Below, in pieces: positions 19,962-27,987 of a stretch of DNA of 59,766 nucleotides; position 1 is the stretch's first letter, and every line of letters begins with the position of its first letter. The DNA is taken from NCBI GenBank assembly GCA_012031965.1, contig JAAUSC010000011.1, positions 1 through 59,766 of the forward strand, given 5' to 3'. This DNA is from Scytonema sp. RU_4_4 (GTDB taxonomy: Bacteria; Cyanobacteriota; Cyanobacteriia; Cyanobacteriales; Nostocaceae). Both the position numbers and the translations under genes were made by a program. Under the pieces are notes generated by a model. The model was not told where the DNA came from, searched no databases, and saw nothing but the letters and a program-made list of their open reading frames with translations.

Positions 19962-19982
19962 CCCCGTGCATTTATGCCGGGG
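19962..19982 (+). other. Strong hairpin resembling an IS200/IS605 right end
   Basis: CCCCG-T-GCAT, loop TT, ATGC-CGGGG: nine base pairs with one bulged T. The surrounding GTGAATCCCCGTGC and GGGGAGGGTTCAA resemble, from memory, the terminal hairpin and TTCAA end of tnpB-carrying IS200/IS605 elements. No transposase frame is visible upstream. It could equally be a transcription barrier between the converging genes at 19832 and 20002. Confidence 0.35.
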
Positions 19983-20001
19983 AGGGTTCAAAGCAGTTTT
20001 C

Positions 20002-21843
20002 TCAACTCACACTTGAATATTCATAGGCACCTATATCAGTACCAGCATCTTGATTTCGTGCCTTACCGTCCTTATCGAACTGTGCATACTCATCGATTGC
20101 AGAGGAGCCAATATCAATTGCTGGCGATGTAGATGTGAGGTGGAAATCATTGCTATTTGAGTTGACAAATTCAACTGACTCAACCTCGGTGTTATTGTTA
20201 GCATTCAAGTTATCAATTCCACTTCCACCTTCATAGAGCTTCTCAAACTCGCTCGTGAACAAGTTACTATCCAAAGTCACATTACCCGCATCTTCAATCA
20301 ACCCATTCCGGTAGGTACTATCAGCAAAGATATTGTTGCGAACCACAATGTCAGTGGGTTTATAACCGCCAGTGACCTTATAACCAGTGCCATCTATATT
20401 AAAGGCTTGGACATTATTAAAAACAGTGTTGTTGATAATCTCAACGTTACGAACATTGCTGCTCACAGCAATTCCTTGACCAGGATTCACTCCTTGTTGT
20501 CCATTTCCATAAACAATGTTGTTGTAGACTCGGACATCAGAGACATCCCCTTGCTCAGGCACTTCATCTGCAATGACAATTCCATCAGCAGTGTTTCCAG
20601 TGACAACATTATTGTAGACATCAATGTTGAACGAAGCAGAACGGTTACCATCTATGTAGATAGCAGGACCACCTTGATAGCCTTGATATGTACCAGAAAT
20701 GGACGCTTGACCAGTGACATAGTTGTCATGAACGGAACCATTGCGAGAACCTGTTTTGATGTCGATACCTTCGCGTGTACCCTCTTTGACAACATTATTC
20801 GCCACTTCAAAACCATCAACACCCCAGATGCTTAGCGACTCTTGCGTTCCAAGTGGGTCGTATATGGAATTGTCGCCTCCACCGCCTTGCCATCTCGAAT
20901 TGGCTTTTTCGACAGTGTTGTTGAGCACTTTGATATTTTTACTAGTAACCTCGGCTTCTCCACCTTCAAAGTAGCTGTCAGGCATGACGATAATACCTGA
21001 GGAACCAGTGTTGTAGGTATGGTTGTTTTGAACAATCATGTTGTCAGCATCACGCAGAGAGATTCCAGCCCAGGAGGTATTCTCAATGTGGAAGCCATCA
21101 ATGACCCAATAGCCCTTGCCAGCTGACTGGATAACTCCTTCTCGAAAGCCTCCGTTGACGGGGTCAGGATCACTCAGTGTAACATCACCATTCGCTTTGA
21201 GTGTGATATGACCTGACTCACTACTACCAGATTTACCAAGGGTAATGAGCTCGTTGTAAGTACCAGGTTGAACCATAATAGTGTCACCTGACTTGACCAC
21301 AGAGTTTTCTCCAACTGCGTAGTTAATAGTTTTCCAAGGTTTATCACTTGTACCTGGATTGTCATCACTACCATCTGGTGAAATGTAGTACACAGTACCA
21401 GAGTTATTGGCTGCTGGCGTTGAAGAAGAGACGGATGTAGGTGTTGCTGAAGAACTAGGCGATGAAGATGTGCCACTGCTAAAGTCTTGAGTATTGACAT
21501 TAGAGTCACCAACGAGAGTATCCTGCCCTCCAGTCAGAGTGTCTCCATTGCTGCTACTACTGAGATTATCGTTACCATTGTTGACGAGACTTTGATCATT
21601 ACTAGAAAGACCAAGCAGGGTACTGCTTCCGTTGTTACCATCAATCTGGGTGTTTTGCCCACTAGAGCTGTTGTTGGTCCAAGAATCGATGGTATCTTGT
21701 ACACCTTTGGAAATCCCACTACTATCTCCATTCACATTAAGAGTGGAATTTTGAGAATTGCTGCCATTAGTGATGACATCGGGGATTTGTTGAGCTGAGG
21801 TATTGCTTTGAAGCGCCTGAGATTGACAGTCTGTAAAGTTCAT
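20002..21843 (-). CDS. Right-handed parallel beta-helix repeat protein
   Basis: 613 residues. The first 145 are a low-complexity Ser/Asn/Gly/Gln-rich region without a Sec signal peptide. Then TVYYISPDGSDDNPGTSDKP is the typical entry to a pectate-lyase-like beta helix, followed by many PbH1 coils of the pattern N.I.NN.V (IVQNNHTYNTGSSGI, IKVLNNTVEKANS, VRVYNNIVYGNG). It ends AIDIGSSAIDEYAQFDKDG and TDIGAYEY. Such proteins are polysaccharide lyases, C5 epimerases or surface adhesins; no catalytic residues can be assigned. The N-terminal linker suggests export by a non-Sec route or display on the surface, which is inference. Confidence 0.75.
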   Translation of the reverse strand: MNFTDCQSQALQSNTSAQQIPDVITNGSNSQNSTLNVNGDSSGISKGVQDTIDSWTNNSSSGQNTQIDGNNGSSTLLGLSSNDQSLVNNGNDNLSSSSNGDTLTGGQDTLVGDSNVNTQDFSSGTSSSPSSSATPTSVSSSTPAANNSGTVYYISPDGSDDNPGTSDKPWKTINYAVGENSVVKSGDTIMVQPGTYNELITLGKSGSSESGHITLKANGDVTLSDPDPVNGGFREGVIQSAGKGYWVIDGFHIENTSWAGISLRDADNMIVQNNHTYNTGSSGIIVMPDSYFEGGEAEVTSKNIKVLNNTVEKANSRWQGGGGDNSIYDPLGTQESLSIWGVDGFEVANNVVKEGTREGIDIKTGSRNGSVHDNYVTGQASISGTYQGYQGGPAIYIDGNRSASFNIDVYNNVVTGNTADGIVIADEVPEQGDVSDVRVYNNIVYGNGQQGVNPGQGIAVSSNVRNVEIINNTVFNNVQAFNIDGTGYKVTGGYKPTDIVVRNNIFADSTYRNGLIEDAGNVTLDSNLFTSEFEKLYEGGSGIDNLNANNNTEVESVEFVNSNSNDFHLTSTSPAIDIGSSAIDEYAQFDKDGKARNQDAGTDIGAYEYSSVS

Positions 21844-22611
21844 TATTTTGCCTCCGTCAAGTTCTTCGTTAACGTCGTAACTGGAGATGACCCGAAGAAA
21901 GGCAGGACCCTGAATATGAGAGCAATTGAATTAAGCCCTAAATTAAGCCCTAAATTAAGCCCTAAAAGTTTGTAGAGATTTCGCGCTTTACTAGACGCTT
22001 TACTAGAGCAGTGCGCATGAAATCTCAACCTCCAACAACAGAAACACTTTTTCTGTTATTGAAGCTTTGTAGGGTAAGGTCATTATGCAGTAGGAATTAG
22101 GTAAATGCTTCACTAGTTTTGGGCTTAGCCATTGTTTTTGACTTTATTGAGAGATTTGGTCTAAGCACCCTTAAAGTTGGGATGAATTTTTTTTACTCGT
22201 AACATTATATCAGGATTTAGGCAACGGTCAAGCAACTAATTAATTTTTTATGGCAACCGTATCTAAATTTTGGATTCCTTTATCAGTAAAGGTTTTATAA
22301 ATTTATAACCATTGATGATAAGCATCAATGCGTTGAACACAGAAACTTTTTTCTAATAGGCATTTTAAATACTTTTGTCCGATAAACATTTTAAAAATCA
22401 TAGGACTTACGCATTGACAGAAAACACCAAATATGAAACAGGAATTTCAGAGATTCAAACCTAATTTGTCGATGATCTTTTAGCAATCGCTACCCATCTG
22501 ACGGTAGGAGAATTGGTATCAGGAATTCATCCATCAGTAGGTTTATACTCATTTGTGGACTGTTCTAAAGTTGCTGTTGTATCTAGAAATACTGTCTATG
22601 CTGGAGGATGC
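21844..22611. other. Divergent intergenic region with a short tandem repeat and a hairpin
   Basis: About 770 bp between the beta-helix gene (minus) and the GH31 gene (plus). It holds a 12-bp tandem repeat at 21931-21966 and a CATTGATG/CATCAATG hairpin at 22310-22330. An open frame continues upstream of 22612 from a TTG at 22513, but GGAGG at 22603-22607 supports the later start. No RNA gene is seen. Confidence 0.45.
21931..21966. repeat. Triple 12-bp tandem repeat TTAAGCCCTAAA
   Basis: Three perfect copies end to end, about 90 bp upstream of the beta-helix gene's start codon on the minus strand. It lies in that gene's likely 5' untranslated region or promoter. Confidence 0.95.
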
Positions 22612-25098
22612 ATGCCGCAATACTTTGGAAAACTGCCCACAACTGACCAATCTTGGACAACTATCGATGTAGTGCAAGTCGTACATTGGGATGAACGCAC
22701 AATTCAACTTGAGTGTGGTAAGTCACGCGTAGCCATTAGCGTGCTAGCACCAAACTTAATCCGAGTACGGATGTCACCTCATGGCAAATTTATGCCTCGC
22801 CGTCCTTGGGCAGTGACATTGGATGATCTAGAATGGACAGTCATACCCTTCAAGGTGAATGAAACTAACGAAACAGTAGAAATTGAAACAGAGCAAATAC
22901 GTGTATGTATTCAGCGGCAAAATTGCCGTGTGAATTGCTTTGACAAAGCTGGTCGTTCCTTTGCCCAAGATGCAGATATTGGTATGGGTTGGCGTATGGG
23001 TGCAGTTTCTGTGTGGAAATGCATAGAAGCAGAAGAGCATTTCTACGGCTTTGGCGAACGTACAGGCTTTCTTGACAAACTCAGCGAAGTCAAAACAAAT
23101 TGGACGGTTGATGCTTTAGATTACGGTTCCCTCGCTGATGAGATGTACCAAGCAATTCCATTTTTTATTGCCTTGCGTCCTGATCTAGCTTACGGTATCT
23201 TCTTCAACACAACTTTCTGGAGTCAGTTCGACATCGGCGCAGAGCAACCAGGTGTGTGGAAAATGGAAACTCGCGGCGGTGAGTTGGACTACTACATTAT
23301 TTATGGTCCTGAACCTGCAGAAATTCTCCGCACCTACACCCAGCTTACAGGTAGAATGCCTTTACCACCAAAATGGGCGCTTGGTTACCACCAATGTCGC
23401 TGGAGTTATGAGTCGGAAGTTGTTGTGCGGGAATTGGCGCGAGAATTTCGAGTGCGCCGCATTCCTTGCGATGTCATCCACCTCGATATTGACTATATGC
23501 GGGGCTACCGCGTGTTTACCTGGAGTCCTAAACGCTTCCCCGATCCAGCAAAACTGATAAGTGATTTGGCACAGACTGGTTTTAAGTCAGTAACAATTAT
23601 TGATCCCGGTGTTAAGTACGAACCAGAAGCCAACTATCACGTTTTTGATCAAGGCATAGAAAACGACTATTTTGTGCGTCAAGCCGATGGACGATTATTT
23701 CACGGTTACGTATGGCCAGAAAAATCCGTTTTTCCTGATTTTCTGCGTTCTGATGTGCGTCAGTGGTGGGGCGACTTGCACAAAAGCCTCACAGATATAG
23801 GCGTTGCAGGAATTTGGAATGATATGAATGAACCAGCCATAGACGATCGCCCTTTTGGAGATGGTGGTCATAAAATCTGGTTTCCTCTGGATGCACTGCA
23901 GGGAGGAGAGGGAGACAAGGGGATGGGTGGGGTCCCCTCTGGGGAACTCGGGGCCCCCACGGAGTGGGGATTAGGGGCGAAGGGGCAGGGGAGACAAGGG
24001 GACGCGGAGAGTGAAATTGTCCCCGTATCCCCGCGTCCATATGTCCCCACGTCCTCAAATAGGGCGACTCATGCTGAAGTGCATAATCTGTATGGTTTGT
24101 CAATGGCGAGAGCTTCTGCAGAGGGTTTGCAACGACTGCGCTCTCATGAGCGTTCTTTTTTGCTGACACGTTCTGGTTTTGCAGGAGTGCAACGGTGGTC
24201 ATCGGTGTGGATGGGGGATAATCAGTCGTTGTGGGAACATCTAGAAATGTCCCTGCCAATGCTATGCAACATGGGACTTTCTGGTGTGGCGTTTGTGGGT
24301 TGCGATATTGGCGGATTTGCTGGTAACGCCACAGCTGAATTATTTGCTCGGTGGATGCAGGTCGGAATGCTCTACCCTCTCATGCGTGGTCACTCAGCAA
24401 TGAGTACAGCTCGTCATGAACCCTGGGTTTTTGGGGAGCGTACAGAGAACATATGTCGAGAATACATCAACTTGCGTTACCAGTTACTGCCATACATTTA
24501 CACCCTCTTCTGGGAAGCTGCAACCACAGGAGCGCCTATTTTAAGACCATTGCTTTACCATTTCCCCAATGATCCCAAAACCTATACGCTCTACGACCAG
24601 GTGTTGCTCGGTCCTTCCCTCATGGCTGCACCAATTTACCGTCCAGGAATAGAGCATCGCGCCGTTTACCTACCCGCAGGTACTTGGTATGACTGGTGGA
24701 CTGGTGAGTCTTACTCTGCTCCTGTTCATATCCTTGCCCATGCTCCATTAGAAAAAATGCCTTTTTATGTACGTGCTGGTGCAATTATCCCCATGCAACC
24801 TGTTATGCAATATGTTGATGAACATCCTCTTGAGCAGCTACGGCTACGTGTTTTCCCTGGTACTGGTGAGTTTACATTTTATGAAGACAATGGACATACA
24901 TTTGATTACCAAAAGGGCGCTTGTGCAACTATAAATTACCGTGTCTCATTTACTGGAGAAGAAACTATTGTGGAAATTGGAGCGCGACAGGGAGAATGGA
25001 CACCATCATCTCGTGAAGTGATTGTTGAACTCGTTGGTGTTGGTGAACAGCAGTTTCAAGACGATGGTAAATCACGTACTTTGAAGTTTGGAAAATAG
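22612..25098 (+). CDS. GH31 family alpha-glucosidase with a repeat-derived insertion
   Basis: About 828 residues from the ATG at 22612 (MPQYFGKL), chosen for its GGAGG. The (beta/alpha)8 barrel carries WNDMNEP, with the nucleophilic Asp, and WMGDNQSLW, with the likely acid/base Asp; VGCDIGGFAG follows. HLDIDYMRGYRVFTW and the C-terminal beta-sandwich are as in alpha-glucosidases. It probably cleaves terminal alpha-glucose from glycogen-derived or imported oligosaccharides in the cytoplasm. Between IWFPLDALQ and THAEVHNLYGL, roughly residues 429-483 are Gly/Pro-rich and encoded by a G-rich, partly palindromic repeat (23898-24062) that keeps the frame. The insertion falls between the nucleophile and the acid/base strand, probably in a surface loop. 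Confidence 0.88.
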   Translation: MPQYFGKLPTTDQSWTTIDVVQVVHWDERTIQLECGKSRVAISVLAPNLIRVRMSPHGKFMPRRPWAVTLDDLEWTVIPFKVNETNETVEIETEQIRVCIQRQNCRVNCFDKAGRSFAQDADIGMGWRMGAVSVWKCIEAEEHFYGFGERTGFLDKLSEVKTNWTVDALDYGSLADEMYQAIPFFIALRPDLAYGIFFNTTFWSQFDIGAEQPGVWKMETRGGELDYYIIYGPEPAEILRTYTQLTGRMPLPPKWALGYHQCRWSYESEVVVRELAREFRVRRIPCDVIHLDIDYMRGYRVFTWSPKRFPDPAKLISDLAQTGFKSVTIIDPGVKYEPEANYHVFDQGIENDYFVRQADGRLFHGYVWPEKSVFPDFLRSDVRQWWGDLHKSLTDIGVAGIWNDMNEPAIDDRPFGDGGHKIWFPLDALQGGEGDKGMGGVPSGELGAPTEWGLGAKGQGRQGDAESEIVPVSPRPYVPTSSNRATHAEVHNLYGLSMARASAEGLQRLRSHERSFLLTRSGFAGVQRWSSVWMGDNQSLWEHLEMSLPMLCNMGLSGVAFVGCDIGGFAGNATAELFARWMQVGMLYPLMRGHSAMSTARHEPWVFGERTENICREYINLRYQLLPYIYTLFWEAATTGAPILRPLLYHFPNDPKTYTLYDQVLLGPSLMAAPIYRPGIEHRAVYLPAGTWYDWWTGESYSAPVHILAHAPLEKMPFYVRAGAIIPMQPVMQYVDEHPLEQLRLRVFPGTGEFTFYEDNGHTFDYQKGACATINYRVSFTGEETIVEIGARQGEWTPSSREVIVELVGVGEQQFQDDGKSRTLKFGK

Positions 25099-25225
25099 TT
25101 ATTAGTCAAGAGTCATGAGTAAAATACTTTTGAGTGTTGACTTCAATTAACTCACTGCATCATGCCAATCTCATAAGGAGTGAGTTAGCAGATTATGTAT
25201 TTAACAAAGTCAAAAAATCTTTGAT

Positions 25226-25906
25226 ATGACCTTAATTCTCACTAACGACGATGGAATCGACGCTCCCGGTATTCAAGCGCTCCGCAAAGCAGTAAATGGT
25301 AAAGAAGTCATTATTGCTGCTCCTCAAGATCATCTCTCTGGCTGTGGACATCAAGTTACCACGACTCAAGCAATTCATGTCCATCGTCGTTCTGATAACG
25401 AGTATGCCATAGCAGGTACTCCTGCCGATTGCGTCAGAATTGCCTCAACACATATTTGCAAAAATGTCCAATTTGTGTTGTCTGGAATCAATGCTGGAGG
25501 AAATATGGGCGTGGATGCCTACATTTCTGGGACTGTTGCTGCTGTGAGGGAAGCCGCGATGCATAGCATTCCTGGTATTGCAGTTTCTCACTATCGTAAA
25601 AAAAAGCTGAATGTTGATTGGGATGTGCTAGCAGGCTGGACGACTTCTGTTTTAGCTGACTTACTCAATCGTCCCCTAGAACCGGGAACTTTTTGGAACG
25701 TAAATTTGCCTCATCTAGTTCCAGGAGAACCAGATCCAGAAGTTGTGTTTTGTCAACCTTGTACCAAACCGTTACCCATCAACTACCGGATTGAGGGCAA
25801 TGATTTTTATTATGAAGGTGAATATGCCAAGCGCGATCGCACTCCTGGTAGTGATGTTGATGTCTGTTTTTCCGGGAAAATAGCTGTCACTAAACTGAGG
25901 GTTTAA
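25226..25906 (+). CDS. surE: 5'-nucleotidase SurE
   Basis: 226 residues. SurE is a metal-dependent phosphatase for nucleoside 5'- and 3'-monophosphates and polyphosphate. The signature LTNDDGIDAPG near the N-terminus supplies the paired Asp metal ligands, and SGINAGGNMGVDAYISGTVA supplies the Asn ligand and the Ser/Thr of the active site. AGTPADCVRIA is the third conserved block. The length is slightly shorter than the usual 250-270, typical of the short cyanobacterial SurE. It follows GH31 by 127 bp on the same strand. A transposon remnant begins 15-20 bp after its stop. Confidence 0.93.
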   Translation: MTLILTNDDGIDAPGIQALRKAVNGKEVIIAAPQDHLSGCGHQVTTTQAIHVHRRSDNEYAIAGTPADCVRIASTHICKNVQFVLSGINAGGNMGVDAYISGTVAAVREAAMHSIPGIAVSHYRKKKLNVDWDVLAGWTTSVLADLLNRPLEPGTFWNVNLPHLVPGEPDPEVVFCQPCTKPLPINYRIEGNDFYYEGEYAKRDRTPGSDVDVCFSGKIAVTKLRV

Positions 25907-25924
25907 AACAGTGAACAATGAAAA

Positions 25925-26102
25925 GTTATATCCTTGCGGGAGGCGAGGATCTGCCTGTGGACGCTGTGTAAGACCAATTTGTACTTGTACAAGGAGGTAA
26001 CGGCGGATGAAGCGGGAAGCCCGAAAGACGAATAAGACCGTCCCTGAAATGAGTTGATATTGGAAGCCCCAATCTCAGCGAAGCAGGTTGGGGTACTTCA
26101 CT
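25925..26102 (+). mobile_element. IS200/IS605-type element, 3' remnant of tnpB with terminal hairpin
   Basis: An open stretch ends TADEAGSPKDE and a TAA at 26034-26036, resembling the C-terminus of IS605-type TnpB proteins. It is followed by a right-end-like structure, GAAGCCCC...GGGGTACTTCAC (26063-26102), in which CCCCAA pairs with TTGGGG. In active elements this region encodes the guide (omega) RNA. No RuvC domain, zinc finger or TnpA is present, so this is a dead fragment. I base the assignment on remembered resemblance, not on an alignment. Confidence 0.5.
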
Positions 26103-26212
26103 ATCCCTATAGCCATATTTTGAATTGGAGCGTAACCGAGTAGGAAGTGTCAATGAAACGGATGTCGTAGGATAATTAATAACTAAATAACAGAGTACTA
26201 TTAATAACTTCC

Positions 26213-26890
26213 TCAGAAAGCTCCAACTCGACCAAAAATGATGATGAACGTCTTCACAATCAGTAACAGGTCGTACATTGGATACCATTTCTTCTGATAC
26301 TGCAAATCTAAGTCTACAATTTGCTCGAAATCTTTTACGTGAGAACGACCATTGACTTGCCACTCGCCTGTCAAACCTGGTTTAACATTTAAGCGTTGCC
26401 AGTGACGTTGGTTATAGTGAGACACTTCATCCCCTGTTGGTGGACGTGTCCCCACTAAACTCATTTCACCTACGAGAACGTTCCAAAACTGTGGGAGTTC
26501 ATCTAAACTTGTACTTCTTAAGAAGCGACCTACCCTAGTCACTCGGAAATCATTTTTATTTTTAAAGATTAATCCATCAGCTTCATTCTGCACCAAAGGT
26601 TTTAACCCCTCCGCATCTGATACCATAGAGCGAAATTTCCGAAGACGGAATGAGCGTCCGTAGAGTCCATAGCGTTTTTGTGTGAAGAAAATTGGACCTG
26701 GACTGTCAATTGTAATTGCTATTGCTATTGGCACAAATAAAATCGATAAAATAAGTAATCCTACTAGGCTTCCTACAAGGTCTAAAAATCGTTTAAACCG
26801 AGAATTTACTGACGGGTGAGAAGCCAGTGGCAATTCCCAAGTATCGGCAGTTGCACCTTCAACAACTGTTGCGCAGGATATCTGATACAT
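26213..26890 (-). CDS. Undecaprenyl-phosphate sugar phosphotransferase (bacterial sugar transferase)
   Basis: 225 residues, the PF02397 domain. One membrane helix (SLVGLLILSILFVPIAIAI) precedes the conserved cytoplasmic domain: SPGPIFFTQKRYG, FRLRKFRSM, the catalytic-loop block LDELPQFWNVLVGEMSLVGTRP, and VKPGLTGEWQVNGR. The enzyme loads the first sugar phosphate onto undecaprenyl phosphate to start exopolysaccharide or heterocyst-envelope polysaccharide synthesis. It is the short type, without the N-terminal multi-helix region of WbaP/WcaJ. No other polysaccharide genes adjoin it except galE, 4 kb away. Confidence 0.9.
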   Translation of the reverse strand: MYQISCATVVEGATADTWELPLASHPSVNSRFKRFLDLVGSLVGLLILSILFVPIAIAITIDSPGPIFFTQKRYGLYGRSFRLRKFRSMVSDAEGLKPLVQNEADGLIFKNKNDFRVTRVGRFLRSTSLDELPQFWNVLVGEMSLVGTRPPTGDEVSHYNQRHWQRLNVKPGLTGEWQVNGRSHVKDFEQIVDLDLQYQKKWYPMYDLLLIVKTFIIIFGRVGAF

Positions 26891-27580
26891 TGTTAAGCTA
26901 ATTATTTAACGAAGAAAGTATGATTATCTAACGATAATAAAACTATAGATCTAGCTCACCACAAGGAAACTCTATCTAACCGTAGATTTACTGAATCTTC
27001 ATCAAGATTATTGGGATCATGATTTTTTATAAATTTCAGTTAAAGCAAAATAAACATCTCTTATGCAAGATGGAAAGTCATTAGAAATATGACTGTTAAA
27101 GGTCATTGTGCTAAAATCTCCTACCAACCAAGTGTGTTAGCTCAAAAGTTAAACTCATATCTGAAATTATGCAAAACTGAGACAAACTACATCCTTCTAA
27201 AGATTTGATTTTACTGATAAGCAGGTGGATGATTCCTCTTGCAGGAGGATGCACCTAGCAGTGAAAGTTGTAATAAAAGTCAAGTTGCCACACTTAAGGG
27301 AACAATAGCTTTATCTCTCAGTGAAAGCACAAAGAAGTGTGAACGCCTTGTTGAAGGGAAGAATATGATTAAGCAGGGTTTTCTGTCATGACATTAAGCT
27401 TCTCTTAGATATCCTTTTGATAGCGCTAAGACGTTTTGAACAAGGCGTTTACATCAGTGTCTTGATGAAAACGCAAATAGTCTCTAGAGGACAGTTGCTG
27501 TCTAGATCTGCTTATGTTCACTCACTCAAAAATCAACAGCAAATTTGCTGTCAAATTATCTTAAATCGGGGTGTAAAAAA
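26891..27580. other. Divergent intergenic region with a long-range inverted repeat
   Basis: About 690 bp between the sugar transferase (minus) and the coiled-coil gene (plus). AACGCCTTGTT (27342-27352) and AACAAGGCGTT (27439-27449) are perfect 11-bp inverted arms 86 bp apart, which could form a structured leader of the plus-strand gene. No ORF or RNA family is recognised. Confidence 0.4.
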
Positions 27581-27880
27581 ATGGTCGTAGCAGGAGTTGA
27601 AGCTAAAGTTAGTCGATTAGAATCGATTGTTGAACAAATTGGGGAAGCAGTACTCGCTACCACTGAAACAATTGAACGACTTGCTGACAGAGTAGATAAT
27701 CTCAGTGCTCAAATAGAAGAACAAGGAAGACAATTACAGCAGCAAGGATATCAAATTCTGGCACTGTGTGATGCCGTGCAAACTCTCGCTGAAACTCAGG
27801 ATGATTCTTTGCAAAGACTCACTCAACTCACACAAACTTTAGACCGCCTGATGGCATTGAGTGAAGAATCATCTAATTAA
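27581..27880 (+). CDS. Small coiled-coil protein
   Basis: 99 residues from the ATG at 27581. Nearly the whole chain is a heptad-patterned coiled coil (KVSRLESIVEQIGEAVL, IERLADRVDNLSAQIEEQG, LQRLTQLTQTLDRLM) rich in Gln, Glu, Leu and Ile. There is no signal peptide or membrane segment. I do not recognise a family; similar small coiled-coil proteins in cyanobacteria are annotated as hypothetical. GGGGTG lies about 10 bases before the start. It is monocistronic and converges with the ABC transporter gene. Confidence 0.65.
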   Translation: MVVAGVEAKVSRLESIVEQIGEAVLATTETIERLADRVDNLSAQIEEQGRQLQQQGYQILALCDAVQTLAETQDDSLQRLTQLTQTLDRLMALSEESSN

Positions 27881-27987
27881 GACAGCATACAGTAGAAACT
27901 GTGAAGAAATACAGTAGAAACTGTAAAGAAAGTGTAAAGTAAAGCGACTCAATAAGTTGATTCGCTAGTCAAAAATATTGCAAACAA

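Noticed and set aside
19930-20000. Possible cobalamin riboswitch (GGGAATGTGGCGTGAATCC resembles the core)
   Set aside because: The B12-box and the rest of the fold are missing, no cobalamin or transport gene follows on that strand, and the hairpin fits an IS end better.
19845-20132. 95-codon open frame after the hydroxylase gene
   Set aside because: It crosses the hairpin at 19962 and overlaps the beta-helix gene on the other strand; no recognisable protein.
21843-22028. 61-codon open frame upstream of the beta-helix gene
   Set aside because: Its LGLNLGLNLGLN stretch is only the 12-bp tandem repeat translated; there is no ribosome-binding site.
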